The notes under the pieces are model-generated. The model was not told the DNA's origin. It made no database searches and saw only the letters and a program-made list of their open reading frames with translations. Shown piece by piece: positions 53,822 to 63,701 of a stretch of 64,000 nt of DNA; within the stretch, counting starts at the first letter, position 1, and each line of letters opens with the position of its first letter. The translations under genes and the position numbers were made by a program. Origin of the DNA: Ixodes scapularis (lineage: Eukaryota > Arthropoda > Arachnida > Ixodida > Ixodidae); the NCBI RefSeq assembly GCF_016920785.2, contig NW_024609880.1:48880296-48944295 (forward strand). The letters are read 5' to 3'.

Positions 53822-54632
53822 AATGTGCACGTCACTTGACCGGCGTGTTGAAAATAGCGACCTTCGACCTTCTCCCGTCCCTGGGAGCGTCCGTGTGTCC
53901 GCGTGTCGTGTGTAGTGGGGAGGGGGGGGGGAGAGATCTTCGTGTACGCGCCCTTGCCCTCCCACCAACCCCCTACCCCGCATTCCTTGCTCACGCGGAG
54001 GGTTGGGCAGATGAGGCAGAGAGGGTCCGTCGGGAAAAAGGGAAGGGGTCTTTGTTTGAAAAGGACCTGTTTTTAGTATAGCCTTCATCAGAACTTGAAG
54101 CTGGTCGTCTCCGATCATTGCGGGATCCGGTTTGGATTCGCGGTGCTGCAACACTGCACTTGATCAGTTCTGAAGTCACAATACGAGGGAACTCGATTAA
54201 GGTATGTCGAAGTACTTCTGTTTATGGTATATTCATTAACTGCGGCTTCAGAAAGTGTTTTATTTTGAGCGCGTTCTCTTGCTTCCAAAGCGCGCGCCAT
54301 GCTCTATTCTTTTTGGCACCATGGTTGTTTATTTTGTTATGCAGCACAGAGACCTGATATTTAATCGTATCGAGCAAAACGCCAGTTCTAACGATGGCTT
54401 ATTTTTCGTGTTTTGCAGACCCTGGCAGGATCGCTTTACCATAAAGGCCTGGTCAGACATGCAGCAGAGAGCCACAAGCATAGCGCTGACCTAGCGCTAA
54501 GCGCGTGCTGACGGGAGCTTTCACCAGCTTTGTATCGCACCGTCAAACTGCTTCTCATGGCAGCCGAAAAGCAGCTCACCACACGTGAGCAGCGCTACTT
54601 CAGCGTTTCGATGCGTGTGAGTACCGGCCTTA

Positions 54633-54820
54633 CCGATCATTCACACTGGAAGCGGATCCGCCTTCTCAAAGCGGTTGCGAACGCGGTTGTATAAATATCC
54701 AGTACAATTTAACGCGCATTTCATGTCATCAAATGCGCATGAAATTGTACTGGATCTTTATACAACCGGCGTTCGCAACCGCTTTGCGAACGCGGATCCG
54801 CTTCCAGTGTGAATGAGCGG
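54633..54820. mobile_element. PIF/Harbinger-like MITE, second copy
   Basis: Same family as 30210-30396: CCGATCATTCACACTGGAAG at the left, CTTCCAGTGTGAATGAGCGG at the right, long palindromic arms, 188 bp. The target duplication is TTA on both sides (54630-54632 and 54821-54823). Confidence 0.85.
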
Positions 54821-55399
54821 TTAATGGAGACATTTATTCGATTGCACAGACTTTCCCGTTGATGGCGGGAGCTCGTTTCGTCACTTTGAAGCATAGTTTG
54901 AGCACGCACATGCTGGGTCTGTAATTCGCAGCGAACGGTCCACTAAAAATATAATATTGCGCTGGTCTGCTGTTAACAGATCGCATGTTAGATGTAACCA
55001 CTGTAGCACTTTTGTAGCCCATTTGTTATTTATTATGTGTGGGTTATATCTCATACCTTTGTTGAGCGATCGGGTATTTCACGCTGCCCCTGTTGCTAAT
55101 AATCCAAATTCCTCGCAAACCGGCAAGAAGCTGCCGGTGCCCCAATAAACGGTGCTTGGACCAAGACCGGTTTGGACAGCCGTCCCAGTGTTCAAGCCAC
55201 GACCTCCGTGGTTCAAGCCATCGTCGACGCAAGAGCACTCTTCGGGATTTGGCCTTATCGTGGAGTCTACCGCTCAGGAACTTCGATTTCAGTCATCCTT
55301 GAATGCGATGTGTATCTACGAGGCAATAAAGCTACGTTTAACCTGAACTGCACAATTTCGTTTCGGAGACTTGTGGCTCGGGACTAAATGTAAAGGATA

Positions 55400-55690
55400 A
55401 ACCTTTAGTCCCAGGGGTCTAAATCCAAGGGCGCAACGATTAGACCCAGGGGTCCAAGTGCAAGGGCCTAACAGTAGGTCCTCGGGGTTCATTTGAAACT
55501 GTGTAACAGTTAGTACCAAGGGTACAAGTGCAGGGGCCTAACAGTTCGTCCTCGGGGTTCAATTGAAACGGTGTAACAGTTCGTCCCAGGGGACCAAGTG
55601 CAAGGGCCTAACAGTTGGTCCCCGAGGTGCAATTGAAACGGTGTAACTGTTAGTCCCAACGGTGCTAGTGCGAGAGACTAATGGAGGGGC
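55400..55690. repeat. ~70-bp subterminal tandem array
   Basis: About four units, each with a TAG(A/T)CCCAGGGG-type start, then CCAAGTGCAAGGGCCTAACA, GTTGGTCC(T/C)CG and CAATTGAAACGGTGTAACAG. It lies just inside the right terminus of the CACTA-like element. Confidence 0.85.
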
Positions 55691-55845
55691 GCAACTGTTA
55701 CTCCCCTTTCCGTTAGTCCCCGAGGGGACTAATGGTTGTGGCAACGCACTTGCTCCCCTCGGAGACTAAGTCGCGCTCCCCTTTTTCTTAGAGTGTACTC
55801 TACTGAAGTTAATTACTTTTTTTGAGTAACTTGTACATGTCTGGG

Positions 55846-56280
55846 CAACAGCGACGAGGCAGTGTACGTGGACGCCGCGCGGTACGGAGAGAAAAGGCGC
55901 GCTCAAGCGATCGCGGTGGTAAGCCGAACATCGCGAGCGCCACCGTGCGCACGGGATACACGGAGGCGGCCGAAGAGGCCGCGATAGCCCTTGCACTGGT
56001 CGCGGCACCGGACGCCGCAGTTGGTGATCAGCGACTCGCAGGCGGCCGTCCGCGGCTTCGCGCGCGGCCGAGTCTCGCGAGAAGCGGCCCGCATACTTCG
56101 AAGTTCGAACTCGCTATGGCGGCGGGGTGTTACGACTGGCTTCCTTGGCTCCGTCCTGGAGTTCGTCTTCACCTGTTGCCAACGGCGCTGGACGGTCACG
56201 TTCAGATTCCCGATATCGGCCCTTGAGTCGTCGGGCCGGTGGTGGCCTTCTCTGGGGGCTTTAAACTCAAAACGAACGTC
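55846..56280 (+). pseudogene. LINE-B RNase H domain fragment
   Basis: After the second GGCAACAG the LINE-B frame resumes with DEAVYVDAARYGEKRR (RNase H first Asp). Frameshifted pieces then give TEAAEEAAIALALV (Glu) and VISDSQAAVRGFARGR (second Asp). These are three of the RNase H signature blocks, in order. Several frameshifts separate them, so the domain is dead. Together with 41724-42352 and 44102-45000 it forms one LINE broken into three pieces. Sequence to about 56,510 may be its 3' part. Confidence 0.75.
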
Positions 56281-56513
56281 TTCCTGAGGCCACGAGACCA
56301 TCAGGAATCGCGGGCCCTCGCAAGGAGAAACACGGGCGTACGTGTGCGTGCCTGTGTGTGTGTGGGTCTGCCGGTGTTTGGTTTCAGCAAGTACGTCGAC
56401 TCCTTACATCAGCCACTGGAGCGCGGCAAGAACGTCGAGGGATTACATCATCTGCCCCTCGCTGAAAGAACACCGGGAAATTGCATCAGCCGCACCCGCA
56501 CTTCGGACACCTC

Positions 56514-56795
56514 GTGAACACTCGAACACCGAAGAAGGCTCCTCTTTCTCAGAGGGCCTTCTCGCCCTCGGAGGGCTATATAACTTGGGCTCAGAGAGCC
56601 CGAAGCCGCCGACTGCAGACTGCCGATTGCCCATTAATTAGTCGACCATGCTCTTGTATATTCACTGTATATAAAAGTTCTCCTTCTGTACTCCCACTCC
56701 AGGCTTGTTTCCTCGGGGCCATGGTAGCAGCGAGCCGCAGCCCCAACTCTTGGTTCCGCGCTGAGGTCGCCACCCTCCCGAACGCTATACAACTG
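56514..56795 (+). repeat. Possible 5' LTR of a Gypsy-like element
   Basis: A TG...CA interval with a TATATAA box at 56577 is followed, after two bases, by TGGTTGGCAGCGACGGGAT, which starts with TGG like a tRNA primer-binding site. A gag-like ORF begins ~200 bases later. The left limit (TGAACACTCGAACACC) is a guess, and no 3' LTR exists in the window because the element is interrupted at 59088. Confidence 0.35.
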
Positions 56796-57003
56796 GTTGG
56801 CAGCGACGGGATGGACTCCACGCAGACCATTGATCGCACATGTGGGTGAGTGTCTGGCTTTTCCCTTTGAGTACACACCAGGCTTCATCTACTGGGCTAA
56901 TTAGTAAAAGCGGGTGTTGTTTTTCGTGTGATTATCTTTGACGTAGCATATGTTGTGCGTCACGATAGCAGTGTTGGGGACATACCTAGAGCTCGAGACG
57001 ATC

Positions 57004-59088
57004 ATGGATCTCAATTCGCTTCGTAAGCCGGAATTGATATGTATCTGCGAAGAGTTAGGTGTGGATTTCAAGGGAGTGAAAAGAAAGTCGCACCCCATAG
57101 ACCTAATTCGCGCCTCGGACGTTAGCGAGGCCGAGCTCGTAAGGAGTTTGGAGCGCCTTAGAGAGAGGGAGAAATGTGAGCGGGAGAAAAGGGAACGTGA
57201 GCGTTGCGAAAGGGAACGCAGAATGCAGCGTGTGCAGTGGGAGTGGGAACGTGAAATGAAACGAATGGACCACAAGATCAAGCAGATGAGGATAGAACTC
57301 GCATCTGTCCGGCAGGCGCAGGCGGTAGGTAGCGTTGAGGCTGTGACCGAGGGTGCGTGTCGGAGAGAGAGGAAAGCAGAAACTGGAAACATCGAATTGA
57401 CCAAAGAACAGCAGCTTTCTTCCGACACGGCCGACAACGTTCCAGGTAAATTCGACCCGAATCGCGAGCTGCTGGAAGTTGCAAGTGAGCAGGTTCACGA
57501 AAAAGGCGAAGAGGAAACCCCTCAGGCGCTCGACGGCTGCTTCTCGAAGGACGAAGGCGAGACCGTGATGGAGACGACGCCATGCAAGTCCAATCAACCC
57601 AAGAGCTGCGCCAAGAAAGAGAAGTCAGCTGATGAGAAGTCCAGCCAGGATCCTAATGGTTCTGGTCGGCCCCCGTGTGGTTTTGAGGACAGGCCCAGGG
57701 GACCGGCGCAGGAGTCTGAATCGGCCACCAGGGACAGGGCTGTGATTGATATCTCATTTCAACAAGAGAGATCAGTCCTGTCTGGTGCGTTTGCGGCACC
57801 GCGACTCCGTCCAGCTCTTGGAGTCCGGGTGCAAGAAGAAGTTCGGCGAGCGCGCGTCGAGCGGGCAGCTGTTGTCCAGGTTGGAGGAGAGAGAACCCGA
57901 GGTGACCCATCACGAGGAACCCTCAACCGACGGCGGCTGCGAGAGCAACCAGCAGGCGTCCAACGGGCAGCTGTTGTCCAGGCTGGAGGATAGAAAATCC
58001 AAGGTGACCCACCACGAGGAACGCTCAATCGATGGCGGCTACGAGAGCAACCAGCAGGCGTCCAGCGGACAGCTGTTGTCCAGGTTGGAGGAGAGAGAAC
58101 CCGAGGTAACCCAACAGGAGGAACCCTCAACCGACGGCGGCTGCGAGAGCAACCAGCAGGCGTCCAGCGGACAGCTGTTGTTCAGGTTAGAGGAGAGAGA
58201 ACCCGAGGTGACCCACCACGAGGAACCCTCAATTGACGGCGGCTGCGAGAGCACGGCATCCGCCGAGGACACGGATGAGACAGAGCGGGACAGAGATCAA
58301 GCTCCGTGCATGGGGCACTCGATGAAATTGTTCTGTTTGGGCCGAGCTTCAAAAGAAAAAGAATGCAAGAAAAACCAGCTCAAGGGCAGCGTCCTCCGAT
58401 CGGGCCCGAACACATCCGACAGAGAGCGTCATCGGAACTTTTGCGACTGCACATCGCGGAAGAAGCTTTCAACGAGGCGGCGAGGCAGAGGACCAGGAGT
58501 TGTCCAACAAGAGAAGCCTTCGACCGTTGGCGACAGCGATCAAGGGGGACCCAGTCGAAACACGAAGGAGCCCGAATGCTACAGAGCAGACCCGAAGCGT
58601 GTGCACCGAGAGACATCGGCGCGCTTACGGCGCGGCGGATCGGAAATCAAGAACTCGGACGCTGAGGTGGGCCCTTCTTCTCGGTGGACGGAACCCAGGA
58701 GTAAGCGACTGCGCCGAATCAAAGTCCTGCGTTCTGACAACGACGCTTGCGGAAAAAGGCGTCATTTAAAGCTCGAAAAGTGCTCGCACAAGTATAAGCT
58801 ATCGTCCATGCGGAGAGATGAAGAACGCCAAGACATCCATCGCCAGGAATCATCAGCCTACATCATAAGTACGAGCAAGAGAGCGGCAGGAGATACCGAT
58901 GAATCAAGACCGGACGAAGCAGGATCGAGACAGAGGCAGCCTGACAGGAAGCGCAAGAGGTCGCCCAAGGTGAATAAGAGGTCACAGAGGCCATCAGACT
59001 TGACTCGAACATCTTCCACACCGAAAGAGGAAGATAATAGCTGGGACGCTGGAGCACTGCGAAGCCAGTCGTCGATCTCGTTCAGGTA
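57004..59088 (+). pseudogene. Gag-like ORF with 34-residue repeats, frameshifted and truncated
   Basis: Starts at ATG 57004 (MDLNSLRKPELICICEELGV), whose first ~35 residues resemble a SAP-like helical motif seen in Ty3/Gypsy-type gags. A long, highly charged E/R/K coiled coil follows (about residues 50-110). Near 57,780 the frame shifts: one frame reads DISFQQERSVL, the other RLRHRDSVQLLESGCKKKFG. The second frame carries four in-frame 34-residue repeats (57857-58260), each like ASSGQLLSRLEEREPEV, then a HEEPSTDGGCESNQQ-type end. A basic R/K/S-rich tail follows (KRKRSPKVNKRSQRPSD). The frame is cut at 59088 by the CACTA-like repeat. No protease or pol is seen. It could instead be a domesticated or host gene. 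The gag reading rests on the upstream LTR/PBS-like sequence. Confidence 0.5.
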
Positions 59089-61718
59089 CACTCTAAAAAC
59101 AAAAGGTGTCAAGGGAGAGTAAGTGCCCTAACTTACTCTCCTTTAACTCTATCTGCATGGAAGTTACTCTTTCCCGACCGCTTCTTTCGATGATACTCTC
59201 CCTTAACCCTCCCTCGACCTCGAGAGTAACTGTAATGAGAGTTAGTTTCTCCTCGCGATATCACGGGCTGTCGATAGATGGCGCCGCTATGGGTTCGGCG
59301 CAAGTTCGACGCTGTTCGGCGCAGATATTTTTTTCGTTTTCTCGGGGAAACCTTTCTTTCCTATCCGCTTTTCTTTTTTTCTTTTTTTTTCTTCTTCTTT
59401 TTTTTTTGGGGGGGGGGGGGGGGGATGGGCAAGGTTGTTTTAATAAATGAGCTGGTACAGCCTGCCTTGACGGGTTTATATTTCAGTATTTATTAACTTA
59501 ATTATTACTTGCGGCAGGAAGATCATTGGAGCGGGGGACACTCCTTTATCCAAGCAATAGGCACTTAATGTTTTTGCTACACAGATATATTAAACAATAA
59601 ACATATAGATCAGTGTGTAAACGGGTGTATGAGCGGATGCTGACGTGCGTGTGCGTTTATGTTTCGTTACATAAGTGCCAAGGGTTGTTATGTAGCCCAG
59701 GGATGTTTTTGAGGCATTGTTATATTTTTGGGGGGTCGTTTCAAGTTACTGCTGAGCCCGACCTCACTGATCGTAGGAACAGGTATGTGTATAAAAAAAA
59801 GTATTTTTTCCACATTCGCATTAAAAGCAAGCAAAGAGGAAAACCTTCTTCCGTGACAGAAGAGGTTGGCTTCGCGCGGTCTATTGCACCACGTGACGAC
59901 CATTTCATAAAGCGTCGCCCTAAACACGGCGTTCGTTTCGAAGCCATGTATAGGTTCAAAAAACCTATACATGGCGGCAAGCCAGGTTTATGGTACGTGA
60001 CACTAGGGGCTCCCTTATTTTCACCGCGTGGAGAAAATAAACGACGGAGCCAGAGCGCTTGGAAAACTTGTTAGCGATGATTTCCAAACTTGTTATGCGG
60101 TCTTTGTTTTGAGTCATTAAATAAACTTGGCTTGACTACTACCTTTTTTTCAATATTTACATTTTACTTTCCGAAGCGCGGGAGTCGATCAGTTTTCTGC
60201 TCTGTTCAAGAAAAGCTCTGGGGGGTTAAACCTTTAACTCTCCACAGTTTTCTACATTCTTAACTGTTTTAACCTCGCTCTCCGAAGCTCCCTTGACAGG
60301 AAGGTTTTCGATATAAGGGAACATTCAAGATCGCTGCTCTTTTCCGCTGTTCATCAAACAGCTCGTAATGGACAACGGAAGCACCGTGTAGCATTCCGGA
60401 TATCGATATTTGTGGTACGGATCTCACTGGCTTTAAATATAGATACATTAGTGTGTATTACAGAAGTCTTATTTCGCTGTCCAACAGAGCCACATTTAAA
60501 CTGCCATTGACGGGTTCACCTTACGTTCAGTTGATTCTACACAGCAAGCGATAGCTCAATTATTTTGGGAAGAACGTAGACTGCTCTAGGTCGCCCTACG
60601 ATATGTTAAAAAGTATGCTAAGCTTCTTATGTTCAATGTCCCCGAAGTACGAAACACGGACGACAGAAGCTCAGTTAAAATGAATGAGCGAAAATGTCTA
60701 TATGTTCTGTAACTAGCGGTAGCTTCCCCCATCTAGCATGGCCTTTGAAAAAGCCTGTGTCTAGAGTGCCGTGGTACTCTTGCAACGCGTTCAAGTGCCC
60801 ACGTCCGATGGCACTCTAAGCACGCATTGGAGTGCCGTCCGAATGCCCTAAATGGGCTGTACAGAAGACGTGGGTCAGCGCGTCCCAAGAAGCGTAGCCT
60901 GCCGCATCCGTGAGCTAAAGATATCCGATTCACAAAAAATGTTTTCACCATCGAAGTGCTTCGGAAGTGAGGGAAGTGTCGCAAGCGGAAATTTAGAGGA
61001 CCCAGAGGAAATTAGAGAGTAAATAAATTTAGAGGAATTTAGAAGATAAATAAATCTGTCTTTTAGAGACAGCCAAATTTACTTATAAGCTTGGTCTTGG
61101 TACCAATCCAGCCAGCTGAAAGTCATGATGTGGAAAGATTGTGAACTTTAATTTGGTCTCCTGTGTATGTTAGTTACGGAATCGACAACAAACCAGCACC
61201 GACCAACCAGCTCTTTTACGACGCAAATATTTTCACGAAAAAACTTAAAAAAAAAACTTCGAAAAAAACAAATAAATAAACACAAAAAAGATAGTGTGGA
61301 ATGGGCATGCTGCGGACACTAAAGTTCGTTAATATATATAAATATATATATATTTTTTTTTTGTATGGAGCATTAGTGCAAGCGAGGTGCGCAAGGAACG
61401 AGCGAGGCGCCCGTTGAGTCCGGATTCCCTGGATTACCGCCTTCGGAAGCACACGCTGTCCTCAGTTGCCACACAAAGCCTTTAGTCATGAATCGGGGAC
61501 TTTATCCCCCGTAAGCTGACAGCGCGGTGGAAACTACGTGCTTGTTAGACCGTTTGACTGTCAGTCTCGCACCACGTGATCACCCCTTCTCCGCATACAC
61601 ACGCGAGGCGAGCGAAATCAAGCGATAGGAGTCAGGCCACTGAATGGTTGGCTAACGCGTAGCTTCACCGCATTGCCAACTTAGAGATGAACGAAATAAG
61701 AGCTCACCTCTACAATCA
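59089..61718. repeat. 2.6-kb dispersed repeat, copy 2
   Basis: The sister of 2243-4884, starting CACTCTAAAAACAAAAGG immediately after a TA in the gag-like ORF. It matches copy 1 through to CCTCTACAATCA at 61718, where LINE-C begins. Copy 1 continues ATTTCCGG at that point. Differences include homopolymer lengths, a (TA)n at 61332-61350 and a GTTTGACTGTCA insertion near 61551. Confidence 0.88.
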
Positions 61719-62102
61719 GGAAGACGACGAAGTGATCTCGAAGTGAGGTTTCCCCACTTCGAGCTCCGCGAGAATTCCTTGAAATTCTGGTCTAAAGACC
61801 GAATCCACCCTGAATTCACACTGAAGAACTTACCGGCACACCACCCGCAAGACCGCCGTCGAAATTCCGGCGAAAGAAGTGAGTCTCCTTGATTATTCGA
61901 ACACTTTCCGCCCAGACCACGCAGTCCGCCGCTAAGACTACATTGAAGCACAGGCCCTCGCTGGCGCGGCGCGCGTTGCGCGCCGAGTTCGCCAGCGTAG
62001 CTCGCCGCTAGGCACCCAGAAGCCCTCCAACTCAGGCTCCATCGACGACACTCGTCGATCGGAACCCCTTGAATTCACCCCGACCAACGTTTTTCTGCCG
62101 TC

Positions 62103-63701
62103 ATGGCTCACTTCGCAAACGAGCACTCCCAAGCCCCGTGGAGCAGTCGCCTGCCCACCATGGCTGATTTACGCGACACCACGCCCTGGAAGAGCGCCCC
62201 ATCAGCCCAGAAACGATTAAATCAATACGAGACCGTTATAATCAAACCACAGACCGGAATTGACCTCCGTCAAGTACCCCAGACCGAACTCGGCTTAGCC
62301 GTTATCACGACCGCTAAGCTCACCACAGCCGAGCGCGGAGAAACCTACATCAAAGTCAGAAATCAACAAAACTTGATCGCCGTGGACACATACAAACCGA
62401 GTGCCCGGGACAAGATTCTACTGATTGAATCGCTCCCTATACAAGGCAGAGACCACGCGACACGCACCTACTTGGCCATGAACAGGGACCATGCCCGCGG
62501 TGTAGTACACGGGGTTCAGGGATGGTCGAACGAGCGGCTACTCGAGAACATCGGATGCAACGGAAGAAAACTCATATCCGCCCATACCATCGGCAACAGC
62601 AATACCGCTCTACTTACCTTCGAAGGACTCTACCCCCCAAAATACGTCACCATAAACTGGGTAGTTACACGCGTGTACCCCTATAGGCCTCGAAGCCTAA
62701 TATGCGGCACGTGCTTGAGCATCGGACACAAATCCGAGGTCTGCCCGCAGAAGAACCACCTCAAGTGCTGCCAGAAATGCAGCAAGGAATTTCCACCCGA
62801 CACTGAAATTGACGGGAACCACCAATGCACCCCATACTGCAAGAACTGCGACGAGGACCATTCTCCACTCGACCCCAGTTGCCCGGCCCGGGTCTACGCC
62901 GACGAACAACACAACCAAGGTATCTTATACCGCAAGAAAAGACAACTACTTGCCTCAAGGCCAATGCCCCGACGCCCAAATGCAAGGGCACCTCCCCAAT
63001 CGCGCCACTACCTAGAAATAGCCAACCGGTATGCAGTACTGGAAAACGAATACCCGATGCTACCGCAGAAACAGGAGGAAACCAACCCTCCCGGCACCGA
63101 CCGCAACGCAGGCCAGGACAGGCCCAGAAGACCACCTACCCAGAAGCCGACCCACACGCCGGGGGACAAACTTCCAAGAACCAACAGACGCCCCAGGGCT
63201 CGGGCCCGGAGCCTGAGTCTGCCGAGGAGGAGTGACCCATTCCTTCCTCCTCAAGACGACCCCAAAAGCACGTTTACCAAAACACAGTCGTACAGGGAAG
63301 CCCTCATCAAAGCGCGCAAGAACCCCACAATTTGCAATCAAGCCCGAGCGATCGCTATGGGGATCCAACAGAGACACACACAGACCCCCAAACCTCTGAT
63401 AGCGCCACCATCACGAAACGAACAACACTCCATGAATCAGGAGAGCATGGAGGAAGCGGACTCGGTAACGACGCCGTCACAACCCCATCCTGCTAGAGAG
63501 ATAACCCTAACCGCACTTGTGCAAATGGTGCACCAACTAACAATTCAAAATCAACAAATGCAACTACAAATGAATCAAATGGAAACGAAGATTAATCTTC
63601 TCATGAGCCGCAAAAGAGGCTACCAAGACCAAGAGCCACAAGAGGGGACCAAAGTGCATATCCAAGACACCACTACCCCACAAGAACGAGGACATGAATA
63701 A
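62103..63701 (+). CDS. LINE-C ORF1, gag-like CCHC protein
   Basis: 532 residues, uninterrupted from ATG 62103 (MAHFANEHSQAPWSS). The N-terminal ~190 residues hold an RRM-like region (ETVIIKPQTGIDLRQVPQ; TALLTFEGLYPPKYVT; WVVTRVYPYRPRS). Zinc knuckles follow at residues ~200-260: CGTCLSIGHKSEVC, CQKCSKEFPP with a later HxxC, and CKNCDEDHSPLDPSC. The middle is Pro/Arg-rich and disordered. The last ~70 residues form a Gln/Met-rich coiled coil (MVHQLTIQNQQMQLQMNQME). This is the usual ORF1 plan of I/Jockey-group LINEs, an RNA-binding chaperone that coats the element RNA. Its stop overlaps the ORF2 start. Intact, so possibly functional. Confidence 0.9.
   Translation: MAHFANEHSQAPWSSRLPTMADLRDTTPWKSAPSAQKRLNQYETVIIKPQTGIDLRQVPQTELGLAVITTAKLTTAERGETYIKVRNQQNLIAVDTYKPSARDKILLIESLPIQGRDHATRTYLAMNRDHARGVVHGVQGWSNERLLENIGCNGRKLISAHTIGNSNTALLTFEGLYPPKYVTINWVVTRVYPYRPRSLICGTCLSIGHKSEVCPQKNHLKCCQKCSKEFPPDTEIDGNHQCTPYCKNCDEDHSPLDPSCPARVYADEQHNQGILYRKKRQLLASRPMPRRPNARAPPQSRHYLEIANRYAVLENEYPMLPQKQEETNPPGTDRNAGQDRPRRPPTQKPTHTPGDKLPRTNRRPRARARSLSLPRRSDPFLPPQDDPKSTFTKTQSYREALIKARKNPTICNQARAIAMGIQQRHTQTPKPLIAPPSRNEQHSMNQESMEEADSVTTPSQPHPAREITLTALVQMVHQLTIQNQQMQLQMNQMETKINLLMSRKRGYQDQEPQEGTKVHIQDTTTPQERGHE

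Larger units (their letters stand above)
52619..55795. mobile_element. CACTA/EnSpm-like non-autonomous element
   Basis: Left end CACTCTAAGAAAAAAGTTGG and right end CCCCTTTTTCTTAGAGTG share a 14-bp inverted terminus, flanked by TA on both sides (52617-52618 and 55796-55797). CACTN ends with a 2-bp duplication and subterminal repeats fit animal CACTA/EnSpm elements. A ~70-bp tandem array sits just inside the right end, and similar GGGACTAA/TTAGTCCC words lie inside the left end (52640-52820). No transposase seen. Hosts two MITEs (53619, 54633). Confidence 0.78.
45001..55845. mobile_element. hAT-like element, ends 10.8 kb apart, filled with nested insertions
   Basis: Left end CAGACGTGTACGTAGTTCAA and right end GAGTAACTTGTACATGTCTG are inverted repeats. 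The 8-bp target duplication GGCAACAG is perfect (44993-45000 and 55846-55853). Reading across it restores the LINE-B frame from its RT/thumb part to RNase H. The native part appears to be about 45001-46580 plus 55798-55845, rich in GTAGTTTAACTAC and TTGAGTAACTT words. The rest is later cargo: a small hAT, a Penelope-like remnant, LINE-A and a CACTA-like element. Confidence 0.85.

Noticed and set aside
57746..59122. Independent second gene starting at 57746
   Set aside because: Its first residues are out-of-frame continuation of the upstream ORF. It reads as the same protein after a frameshift.
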